Shown in pieces: positions 7,449-13,616 of a stretch of DNA of 19,069 nucleotides. How positions within the stretch are numbered: the stretch's first letter is position 1; each line of letters opens with the position of its first letter. The stretch comes from CAZZNQ01 sp964655775 (lineage in GTDB: Bacteria > Planctomycetota > Brocadiia > SM23-32): the NCBI GenBank assembly GCA_964655775.1, contig CAZZNQ010000080.1, positions 1 to 19,069 on the forward strand, given 5' to 3'. The notes below the pieces were generated by a model. The model was not told where the DNA came from and did not search any database. It saw only the letters and a list, made by a program, of their open reading frames with translations. The position numbers and the translations under genes were made by a program.

Positions 7449-8300
7449 GTGAGAAGAGATTACCGCCAATCCGCTCTGAGCGCCTACCTCGCTAAGGCGC
7501 TGACCGTGCTGGGCATCTTCGCTGCCGTGGTGATCCTGCTGACGCTGGTCTGGACTGCCGCAAGCACGCGAACCTACACGTACACCTACCGCCTGAAGGC
7601 AGAGGGGCGCAACCCTACCCAGAAGGAACTCGCGCAGACCATGGACGTGCTCGGGCGACGATTGACCGAGATGCGCCGTCGCCTGGGCTACAGCAAGGGC
7701 GCAGTGGTCGCCGTGGAGCCGGCTATGGTCCGTATCCACCTGCGGGCGCGCTCCGATCCGGCACTCGCCGCCGACTGGCTCACGTTGCCGGGATGGGCCG
7801 AGTTCAGGCTGCTTCACCCCGAGGACGACATCCTGACCGTGGAAGATCCCGACACGTTGCCGGAGGGCTACGAGGTCCGGGTGCATCGCTACCGGACCTA
7901 CATCCTCAGCAAGCCGGGCGACCTGGAGACCAGGGAGGACGCATACGTGGTCCAGCAGGAGCCGGTCCTCAGCATACGCGGTTTCCAGAACGTCGAGGTG
8001 AACCAGATTGGCCTCCACCGGACGGCCGTTCTCACGTTCGAGCTGGAGCCCGCGGACGCGGAGCGGATGGCCAGGATCAGCGCGCTGAACGCCGGACGCC
8101 GCATGGCCATGCTGATAGACGGCGAGATGTTCTTCCCGCCAAGGCAGATCGACGGCCCGCTGACGTCCGGAACGCTGGAGGTGCAGGGGAACTTCTACAT
8201 GCCGCCGTTGCGGAAACTGGTCCAGATGCTTGACGCGGGCAGTCTGCCGCTTCGGCTGACGCCGGTCGGACCTCCCACCGTCGGCCGCGAGAGGATCTGA
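7449..8300 (+). CDS. Orphan SecD-type periplasmic (P1) domain protein, single membrane anchor
   Basis: 283 residues from GTG at 7449, with a weak ribosome site. Residues 16-37 form one membrane helix and the rest should be periplasmic. From about residue 185 to 277 it follows the SecD P1 head pattern: VNQIGLHRTAVLTFEL, MARISALNAGRRMAMLIDGE, then LTSGTLEVQGNF and LDAGSLPLRLTPVGPPTVG. In full SecD this last segment leads directly into TM2 and the RND-type membrane domain; here the protein ends seven residues later at a stop codon. SecD is a 500-600 residue Sec translocon accessory driven by proton flow, so this protein cannot do that job alone. No SecD remainder or SecF lies downstream; the next gene is convergent. 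Co-oriented behind lptB by 31 bases, it may be cotranscribed. It could be a repurposed SecD-head binding module or a decayed gene, though the reading frame is intact. Confidence 0.72.
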   Translation: MRRDYRQSALSAYLAKALTVLGIFAAVVILLTLVWTAASTRTYTYTYRLKAEGRNPTQKELAQTMDVLGRRLTEMRRRLGYSKGAVVAVEPAMVRIHLRARSDPALAADWLTLPGWAEFRLLHPEDDILTVEDPDTLPEGYEVRVHRYRTYILSKPGDLETREDAYVVQQEPVLSIRGFQNVEVNQIGLHRTAVLTFELEPADAERMARISALNAGRRMAMLIDGEMFFPPRQIDGPLTSGTLEVQGNFYMPPLRKLVQMLDAGSLPLRLTPVGPPTVGRERI

Positions 8301-8316
8301 CGAACAAGCCGCCGCC

Positions 8317-10050
8317 TTACTCCACGTCCGCCCAGAACGCCTCGAGGGGGTCGCCGTCCTGATCGGGCGGATGTGCGCACTCGGGCGCGTCCGGCCCGTA
8401 GAAATCGCAGTACGTGGTGAAACCGCCGGGTATGTTGGCAACGTCGAAGCCGTTCTGGTCCAGGATGCGGACCGCGAAGTAAGCCCGCAGACCCACCCCG
8501 CAGCAGACGGCGATGCGGCGATCGCGCGGCACCTCGCCCAGCCGGTCTCGGAGCTCGTCCAGCGGCACGTTCAGCGCCCCCGGCACGTGACCCGCCTCGA
8601 ACTCGCCGACGCTCCGCACGTCCAGCACCGCGAAGTCCCCGCCGTCCAGTTCATCGGCGTGCACTATGTCCATGTCGCCGCGCAGGTAGTTGGCGGCGAC
8701 GAAGCCGGCCATGTTTACCGGGTCTTTGGCGGAACCGTAGGGCGGGGCGTAGGCCAGTTCGGCCTCCTCCAGGTCGTAGACGGTCATGCCCGCCTGGATG
8801 GCCACGGCCAGCACGTCGATCCGCTTGTCCACGCCGCGCGTGCCGACGATCTGCGCCCCGAGCACGCGGCCGTCCTCGGTCGAGAACAGCAGCTTCATGC
8901 TCAGCGGCGTGGCGCCGGGATAATAGCCGGCGTGGCTGCCGGGGTGCACGTAGACTTTCTGGCAGGCGACGCCTTCCCTGGCCAGAGCCTTTTCGTTGGC
9001 GCCGGTGGTGGCCACCGTGAGATCGAAGACCTTGACGATCGCGGTGCCCTGAACGCCGCGGAACGTGCTCTCGCGCCCGCAGACGTTGTCTGCGCAGATG
9101 CGGCCCTGCCGGTTGGCCGGACCGGCCAGAGGGATCACCGCCGGACGACCGAGCACGTAGTCGGTTACCTCGATGGCGTCGCCCGCGGCGTAGATGTCGG
9201 GATCGCTTGTCTGCAGGTGCTCGTCGACTTCTATCCCGCCCGTCACTCCTATCTCCAGGCCGGCGTCCTTTGCCAGTTCGGTGTTGGGGCGAACGCCGAC
9301 GGCCAGGACGACCAGGTCGCAGGCCAGGTGCGTACCGTCCTGGAGCCTGACGGCCATTGATTCGCCGTCGCGTTCGATGGCGGCTACCCCGTTGGAGAGC
9401 TGAAGCCCGACGCCCTTCTCCCGCAGATGGCGCTCCAGCGGCGTGGCCATCTCGGGGTCAAGCGTGGACATCACCTGCGGCTGGACCTCAGCTACCGCCA
9501 CTTTCACCGAACGGTGCATCAGGTTTTCGGCCATCTCCAGGCCGATGTAGCCCGCCCCGATGACCACGGCACGGGCGGGCGACTCCCTACTGTCGCGCCC
9601 CCTATGCTGGTCCTCGATGGTGTGCCAGATGTCGTCCATGTCCTGAATATCGCGCAGGCAGTAGACGCCCGGACCGTCCAGGCCGGGGATAGGCGGCCTG
9701 AGACACTGGGCGCCGGGCGCCAGGACGAGTTTGTCGTAGGGCTCGCGGTAGAGGCGGTCGGTCTCCAGGTCGCGCACCTGCACTTCCCCGGCGTCGCGGT
9801 CGATGCTCTCGACGCGGGAGCGGATTCGCACGTCGATATTGAACCGTTCCCTCAGCCGGCGGGGCGTCTGCACGAGCAGTTGCGCCTTGTCGGTGATGGC
9901 CCCCCCGATGAAGTAGGGCAGCCCGCAGTTGGCGAAGGATACGTGGCGCCCCTGCTCGAACACGATGATCTCGGCCTCTTCGTCCAGTCTACGGGCACGG
10001 GTGGCGGCGGACATCCCGGCGGCCACCCCTCCCACTATCAGCAGTCTCAC
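8317..10050 (-). CDS. CoA-disulfide reductase / NAD(P)H-dependent persulfide reductase with C-terminal rhodanese domain
   Basis: 577 residues. It is a flavin pyridine-nucleotide disulfide oxidoreductase of the CoADR group, which reduces CoA disulfides, persulfides or polysulfides using NAD(P)H. The FAD site is VGGVAAG near residues 6-12, the single redox cysteine is C42 in SFANCGLP, and the NAD(P) site is GAGYIG (165-170). The dimerisation domain extends to about 455. A rhodanese domain (about 465-550) follows, with DVRSVGEFEAGHVPGA and active-site C517 in CGVGLR. This CoADR-RHD layout is known from Bacillus and Shewanella enzymes. The start is GTG 10050: it overlaps the thioredoxin stop as GTGA, with GAGGGAG ten bases upstream, and the FAD fold begins right there. 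An upstream in-frame ATG at 10086 would add 12 residues with no family match. It is coupled to the thioredoxin gene, suggesting a shared sulfane-sulfur or thiol role. Confidence 0.9.
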   Translation of the reverse strand: MRLLIVGGVAAGMSAATRARRLDEEAEIIVFEQGRHVSFANCGLPYFIGGAITDKAQLLVQTPRRLRERFNIDVRIRSRVESIDRDAGEVQVRDLETDRLYREPYDKLVLAPGAQCLRPPIPGLDGPGVYCLRDIQDMDDIWHTIEDQHRGRDSRESPARAVVIGAGYIGLEMAENLMHRSVKVAVAEVQPQVMSTLDPEMATPLERHLREKGVGLQLSNGVAAIERDGESMAVRLQDGTHLACDLVVLAVGVRPNTELAKDAGLEIGVTGGIEVDEHLQTSDPDIYAAGDAIEVTDYVLGRPAVIPLAGPANRQGRICADNVCGRESTFRGVQGTAIVKVFDLTVATTGANEKALAREGVACQKVYVHPGSHAGYYPGATPLSMKLLFSTEDGRVLGAQIVGTRGVDKRIDVLAVAIQAGMTVYDLEEAELAYAPPYGSAKDPVNMAGFVAANYLRGDMDIVHADELDGGDFAVLDVRSVGEFEAGHVPGALNVPLDELRDRLGEVPRDRRIAVCCGVGLRAYFAVRILDQNGFDVANIPGGFTTYCDFYGPDAPECAHPPDQDGDPLEAFWADVE

Positions 10051-10619
10051 GTTTCGTCGTCTCCCTCGAATTCCGCTTCCACCCACTTGGCATCATCCTC
10101 AGCAGCCGGCCCGAGCAGCGTCTCGATCTCGCCCGCCAGCACGTCTTCGGGTTTCGCGCCTTGAAGCGTAGCAGCCGCCTCGCCGTCCTTGTATATCACT
10201 GTGGTCGGTACGGCCCGGATCCCCAACTCGGCGGCGATCCCGCCCAGTTTGCGCGCGTCCGCGACGGCCACCTTCGCCCTGCCGGCGTAGCGGTCAGCCA
10301 GTGCGGAGATCACCGGCGCTTGCTTCACACAGCTCGGGCAGTGCTCGGTGTAGAACTCCACCAGGGCCACGCCCGGCTGCTCGACGATCCGCCTGTAGGC
10401 CTCTTCGGATTGCAGATGGACGAGGTGCTCGCCGGTCATCAGCGACGAGGCGCCCGCCGAACGACTGGCCAGCAGCAGGCCCACCATTACCCCCAGCCCC
10501 GTGGAAATGTAGGGATTGCACAGTATCGGGCACTGGCCGCCCATCATCTTGCCGGCATAGCCGACGGCCAGGCCGATGCCGCCTCCCAGAACCACACCCA
10601 GAACGATTCGCAGCAACAT
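10047..10619 (-). CDS. Membrane-anchored thioredoxin-fold protein
   Basis: 190 residues. The N-terminal 52 residues contain two hydrophobic segments around a GGQCPILCNP motif (27-36), resembling the small DUF6132-type membrane proteins that carry GGxCP...NP. A thioredoxin domain follows (about 68-170), with active site CPSC at C94/C97 and the cis-proline P138 in AVPTT. The C-terminal tail is acidic. The extra cysteine pair C30/C34 at the membrane could exchange electrons with CPSC; this is inference. The ATG at 10619 has GGAGGG six bases upstream. Its last codons overlap the GTG of the CoADR-rhodanese gene by four bases, so the two are translationally coupled. Which side of the membrane the thioredoxin domain faces cannot be decided from sequence. 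Confidence 0.85.
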   Translation of the reverse strand: MLLRIVLGVVLGGGIGLAVGYAGKMMGGQCPILCNPYISTGLGVMVGLLLASRSAGASSLMTGEHLVHLQSEEAYRRIVEQPGVALVEFYTEHCPSCVKQAPVISALADRYAGRAKVAVADARKLGGIAAELGIRAVPTTVIYKDGEAAATLQGAKPEDVLAGEIETLLGPAAEDDAKWVEAEFEGDDET

Positions 10620-10644
10620 GATGCCCTCCGACGTATTAAATCCT

Positions 10645-10682
10645 AAAGAAAAGGCTCCCGGCCCGGACCCGGCCGGAAGGCC
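10645..10682 (-). terminator. Rho-independent terminator after the kinase gene
   Basis: In minus-strand RNA a GC-rich hairpin (about 10653-10682, 11 base pairs with one bulge and one G-U pair) is followed by UUUUCUUU (10652-10645). It lies 72 bases beyond the kinase stop at 10754 and before the thioredoxin start at 10619. It partly overlaps the predicted start of a weak promoter (10691-10720), so it could also act as a leader attenuator for the thioredoxin gene. Confidence 0.6.
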
Positions 10683-10690
10683 ATGAATGC

Positions 10691-10720
10691 ATTATAGGGC
10701 ACAATCGGGCGGTGCGTCGA
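10691..10720 (-). promoter_or_regulatory. Possible promoter for the thioredoxin / CoADR pair
   Basis: Minus strand: perfect TATAAT (10696-10691) with TCGACG (10720-10715), spacer 18, a poor -35. A start near 10684 would place the transcript's first bases in the terminator-like hairpin at 10645-10682, which is odd for a constitutive promoter. Confidence 0.4.
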
Positions 10721-10753
10721 ATGGCCGAAAGACAACGAAAAGGGAGGGGCGCG

Positions 10754-11743
10754 TCAAGGCGAGGCGATCACGTATACGAGGCAAAGCAGGGCGGCTACGA
10801 TGGGCACCGCCGCGAGGGCCAGCCACAACCGCCTGTGCGTCCGCGCGGCGTGCGCCGGGTGAAGGCCGTTGTCGCTCAGCATGCTGGCATCGTCGAACTC
10901 CTCGGCCACCACCGGCTGGCCGGCCAGCAGCGCGCGCAGTTCATGCAGCAGCTGAGCGTAATCCTGGTAGCGATCTTCCGGATCGCGGGCCATCATCTTT
11001 CGCATTACGTCGCGCACGGGCAGGGGCAGCTCGGGCACGTACTTCAGAGGAGAGGGCAGGTCGGCCGAGACGTGCTTCACCATCACCTCGTAAGCGCTTC
11101 GGCCGGTGAACGGCGCCTTGCCGCAGATCATGTGGAACAGGGTGGCCCCAAGGGAGTAGATGTCGCTTCGCAGATCTACCGTCTCGGAGTTGTTCACCTG
11201 TTCCGGACTCATGTAATCCGGCGTACCCAGGCTCGTGTCGCTCGGCAGCGGCTCGGACCTGCCGACTTCTTTGGCAAGGCCCAGGTCGGCGACGCGCACC
11301 AGTCCGGTCTTGTCCAGCAGGATGTTCTCGGGCTTGATATCGCGATGGATGATGCCCTCTTTCGCCGCTGCGGCCAACCCTTCGGCCACCTGGATGCATA
11401 TGCCGATGGCCGCCTGCCAGTCCAGCTTCCGCTCGCGGCTGATGCGCGCTTTGCAGCTTTCCCCCTCCACGTAGTCCATGGCCATGTAATATCGGCCTTC
11501 CTGGCGTCCGTAGCCGAGGACTTTCACTATGTTGGGGTGGTCGAGGCGGCTCGCGATGCGGGCCTCGGTGAGGAACTGGCGGGAGTATTCGCCGTTGGCG
11601 GCGGCGGACTTGGGCAGGACCTTCAGAGCGACTTCTTCCCCGGAAGCCGCCCTTTCGGCAAGGTAAACGGTGCCGATTCCGCCGTGGCCTAAGGTACGCT
11701 TGATAAGGAAATCGCCGAACTTGCGTGTCTTCGAAGTGGGCAT
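10754..11743 (-). CDS. PknB-type Ser/Thr protein kinase with one C-terminal membrane helix
   Basis: 329 residues from ATG at 11743. A Hanks-type kinase domain covers about 10-272: glycine loop LGHGGIGTVY (18-27), catalytic lysine K41 in VALK, C-helix E60, catalytic loop HRDIKPEN (133-140), metal-binding D153 in DLG (instead of DFG, common in bacterial kinases), and activation-segment end SPEQ. A linker of about 30 residues precedes one membrane helix at 306-326 with only three residues beyond, so there is no extracellular sensor domain, unlike PknB/PrkC with PASTA repeats. The frame is open to an ATG at 11947, but that extension has no kinase similarity, while the 11743 ATG has GAGG about nine bases upstream and the family start. 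A predicted promoter at 12037-12064 would give a leader of nearly 290 bases. The substrate is unknown. Confidence 0.9.
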   Translation of the reverse strand: MPTSKTRKFGDFLIKRTLGHGGIGTVYLAERAASGEEVALKVLPKSAAANGEYSRQFLTEARIASRLDHPNIVKVLGYGRQEGRYYMAMDYVEGESCKARISRERKLDWQAAIGICIQVAEGLAAAAKEGIIHRDIKPENILLDKTGLVRVADLGLAKEVGRSEPLPSDTSLGTPDYMSPEQVNNSETVDLRSDIYSLGATLFHMICGKAPFTGRSAYEVMVKHVSADLPSPLKYVPELPLPVRDVMRKMMARDPEDRYQDYAQLLHELRALLAGQPVVAEEFDDASMLSDNGLHPAHAARTHRRLWLALAAVPIVAALLCLVYVIASP

Positions 11744-12036
11744 TCCACGGCCTCGGTGGGGCAAACGGCCAAAGCCCCACGTACCAGTAATGTCAATCCG
11801 ATCCTGTCTCCCGATCGGAAGTCGCCAACTGCCTTCTTTGGCCTGCTTCAGAATCCAACACCTTATTCCTCGGCAAGCCCTGTACCACAGCCGGGAAGCT
11901 TGGAATCCGCACAAAACCGGAACCGTCCCCGCGGGTCCGGCACGCAAGGAGGGGGGAACATACGATAACTATTATGACGTTGCTCATCCTGCCCTTGCGC
12001 GTCACGGAAGCCGCAGGCGACTTCCCATCACCCGTC

Positions 12037-12064
12037 ATTATACTCCCGGAGCCCGCGCAATCAA
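12037..12064 (-). promoter_or_regulatory. Sigma70-type promoter for the kinase
   Basis: Minus strand: TTGATT (12064-12059), 16-base spacer, perfect TATAAT (12042-12037). The start would be near 12030, about 287 bases upstream of the kinase ATG, an unusually long leader. Confidence 0.6.
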
Positions 12065-12169
12065 GCGCAAAAGTAACGGCCCCCGGAGCACATTCTTTTG
12101 GTGCCGTTGGCGGCGATAGGGTTCAAACGTTTCCGCCGGATCGCCTGCAGAAAAGTGGAAAGCCTTGGG

Positions 12170-12198
12170 TTGACGCGTCCGGCAGGCGCGGGTATATT
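12170..12198 (+). promoter_or_regulatory. Sigma70-type promoter of the ArsR / ATP-grasp / KamA / Pth operon
   Basis: TTGACG (12170-12175), exactly 17 bases, TATATT (12193-12198). The predicted start near 12205 falls inside the AT-rich dyad at 12200-12215. The leader to the ArsR ATG would be about 129 bases. Confidence 0.8.
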
Positions 12199-12215
12199 GA
12201 TATATTGAAATATAT
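12193..12215 (+). promoter_or_regulatory. Probable ArsR operator (perfect 7-2-7 dyad plus direct repeat)
   Basis: Positions 12200-12215 read as ATATATT-GA-AATATAT, a perfect 7-base inverted repeat with a two-base centre. The octamer TATATTGA also occurs twice in tandem (12193-12200 and 12201-12208). It overlaps the -10 box and transcription start, the usual place for an ArsR/SmtB repressor, and such repressors bind AT-rich dyads and autoregulate. That this one binds here is inference from position and from the ArsR gene immediately downstream. Confidence 0.6.
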
Positions 12216-12247
12216 GGATGTAGGTCCGCGGGGGCAGGATCTGCTCA

Positions 12248-12273
12248 CGCAGCCGACAATCAAGCCGGCTGCG
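12248..12273 (+). repeat. 8-bp stem-loop in the operon leader
   Basis: CGCAGCCG (12248-12255) and CGGCTGCG (12266-12273) pair perfectly around a ten-base loop, about 45 bases after the predicted start and 60 before the ArsR ATG. Only three Us follow, so it is at best a weak terminator or attenuator. Confidence 0.4.
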
Positions 12274-12333
12274 GCTTTACCCATCCCCATCCGAAGGCAG
12301 ACTCAGGCGACGGCCTGGGTGGAAAGGACCGGC

Positions 12334-12630
12334 ATGACGGCCACGGGCGGACTCGAGGATTACACACCCATGTTCAAGGCACTGGCGGATCCTCTCCGCC
12401 TGCGGCTACTGCGCATGCTGCCGGCGCAGGAGGAGAAGAAGACGTCAGGCGTGTGCGACCTCGCCCAGAAGCTCGAGATCTCGCAGCCATGCCTCTCCCA
12501 TCACCTCAACATCCTGAAGAGCGCCGGCCTCGTCGGCTGTCACAAGGACGGATGCAGTGCGTTTTACTACGTGGACAGGGAACGCCTGGTAGAGGTGCTC
12601 GACGGTTTTCGACAGAAAGTGCAGCAATGA
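12334..12630 (+). CDS. ArsR/SmtB-family winged-helix repressor
   Basis: 98 residues, the normal size for ArsR-family repressors, which release DNA on binding a metal, metalloid or thiol/oxidant signal. The core reads FKALADPLRLRLLRML, then the recognition helix region ISQPCLSHHLNILKSAGLV (49-67) and the wing around residues 68-80. Four cysteines are present: C41 in VCDLA, C53 in the recognition helix, and C69 and C74 in the wing (GCHKDGC). The classic arsenic CVC motif is reduced to a single Cys at C41. The ATG at 12334 follows GGAAAGGA; the frame is open back to 11974, but that part spans the promoter and has no similarity. The stop overlaps the next gene by four bases (ATGA), so it is cotranscribed with the ligase and likely controls this operon through the dyad at 12200-12215. 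The inducer is unknown. Confidence 0.88.
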   Translation: MTATGGLEDYTPMFKALADPLRLRLLRMLPAQEEKKTSGVCDLAQKLEISQPCLSHHLNILKSAGLVGCHKDGCSAFYYVDRERLVEVLDGFRQKVQQ

Positions 12631-13616
12631 TGAAGACGGCTCTGGTATACGACGAAGCAACTCCGGGCATCGGCTCCTGGGTGGAGGCCGAATACGAATC
12701 GCCCGAGACGATACAGGCGCTGCTGGAGGCCCTGCGGCAGAGCTGCGGACGGGCTGTGCCGGTGCCGTTCGGCCCGGATGTGATCGATGCCCTGACACGC
12801 GAAGCACCGGACTGCGTGCTCAACATAGCCGAGGGGCGAGAAGGACCGTCCCGGGAGTCGCTGGTGCCGGCGCTGCTGGACCACATGGGCATCCCCTATG
12901 CGGGGTCCGACGCAGTGGCACTGGGCATATCGCTGAACAAGGCCGTGACAAAGCACCTGGCCGCCCGCGTGGGTGTGCCGACGCCGGCCTTCGCCCTTTG
13001 CCGATCGCCACGTGAGGCGTTGGACGCAGCGTCCGGTCTGCGCTTTCCCGTAATCGCCAAGCCGAACTTCGGCGGTTCGAGCGCCGGCGTGGGTCCGGAG
13101 AGCGTGGTCGACGACGTGCGGGACCTCACCGAGGTAGTCGAGCATTGCCTGCGGGAATTCGACCAGCCCTGCCTCGTGGAGGAGTTCGTCCGCGGCACGG
13201 ACGTTACGGTCGGGCTGCTGGGCAACGGTCGCGTGCGAACCTTCCCCGTCGGACAAGTGCGGGCCACGAAGGGCATGTACTCCGCCGAGGCGAAGAAGGC
13301 GCACGACCGCCACGTGACGTGCCCCTGCCCGCTGCCGGACGGCCTGGAGGAGAACCTGCGGCAGTGGGCGGTGGATGTCTTCAAGATCATCGACGCACGG
13401 GACTTCGCGCGCGTGGACTACATGCTCGATGAAGCGGGCAACGCCTGGTTCCTGGAGATCAATCCGCTGCCCGGCCTCAGCCCGTTCTACGGAGTTCTGC
13501 CGGAGCTGGCGGCGGCCGCCGGCGTTACTCACACCGAACTGATAGGCTCCATCATGCATCTGGCGATGGAGAGATGCTCGCAAACGAGGAGTACGGCTCA
13601 TGAAGGACTGGCATGA
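12627..13616 (+). CDS. Ddl-like ATP-grasp ligase (D-alanine-D-alanine ligase family)
   Basis: 329 residues from ATG 12627; ATG 12630 is an equally good start. ATP-grasp ligases of this family activate a carboxylate as acyl phosphate and join it to an amine. Conserved Ddl features are NIAEGREGPSRES (67-79), the PALLDHMGIPYAGSDA segment, nucleotide-binding FPVIAKPNFGGSSAGV (140-155), EEF (185-187), and metal ligands in LEINPLPGLSP (E277, N279). A lid-like segment lies around GMYSAEAKK (216-224). It starts inside the ArsR stop and ends 17 bases inside the KamA-family gene, so it is translationally coupled on both sides. Real Ddl genes usually sit in the mur/fts cluster; this context, with an aminomutase and a Pth fusion, argues for another substrate, perhaps a beta-amino acid. 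Substrate specificity cannot be read from the sequence. Confidence 0.88.
   Translation: MMKTALVYDEATPGIGSWVEAEYESPETIQALLEALRQSCGRAVPVPFGPDVIDALTREAPDCVLNIAEGREGPSRESLVPALLDHMGIPYAGSDAVALGISLNKAVTKHLAARVGVPTPAFALCRSPREALDAASGLRFPVIAKPNFGGSSAGVGPESVVDDVRDLTEVVEHCLREFDQPCLVEEFVRGTDVTVGLLGNGRVRTFPVGQVRATKGMYSAEAKKAHDRHVTCPCPLPDGLEENLRQWAVDVFKIIDARDFARVDYMLDEAGNAWFLEINPLPGLSPFYGVLPELAAAAGVTHTELIGSIMHLAMERCSQTRSTAHEGLA

Larger units (their letters stand above)
11744..12333. other. Divergent intergenic region between kinase and ArsR operon (590 bases, no gene seen)
   Basis: The stretch holds a minus-strand promoter (12037-12064) and a plus-strand promoter with an AT-rich dyad (12170-12215). The kinase leader (11744-12030) and the operon leader (12205-12333) fill the rest. 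A plus-strand hairpin-forming CCGGA/TCCGG pair lies around 11926-11940. Open frames here have no recognisable protein features. I looked for riboswitch consensus (cobalamin, c-di-GMP, SAM) and found no convincing match. The AT-rich core at 12193-12215 contrasts with its GC-rich surroundings. Confidence 0.6.

Noticed and set aside
8371..9360. Plus-strand open frame opposite the CoADR gene
   Set aside because: The antisense strand has a clear flavoenzyme fold and rhodanese domain. The frame has no recognisable motif.
11744..11947. N-terminal extension of the kinase
   Set aside because: No similarity to kinase N-termini. The internal ATG at 11743 has a suitable ribosome site and starts the conserved fold.
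11910..11965. Faint resemblance to a GEMM (c-di-GMP) riboswitch on the plus strand
   Set aside because: A short CCGGA/TCCGG hairpin followed by ACGCAAGG is present, but the conserved GGGCAAACC element and the rest of the fold are missing.
11793..12038. 81-codon minus-strand frame in the kinase leader
   Set aside because: No recognisable feature. Its ATG is upstream of the predicted transcription start, and it has no clear ribosome site.
11974..12333. N-terminal extension of the ArsR frame
   Set aside because: It would be translated through the predicted promoter and dyad, and it has no ArsR similarity. The ATG at 12334 has a good ribosome site.
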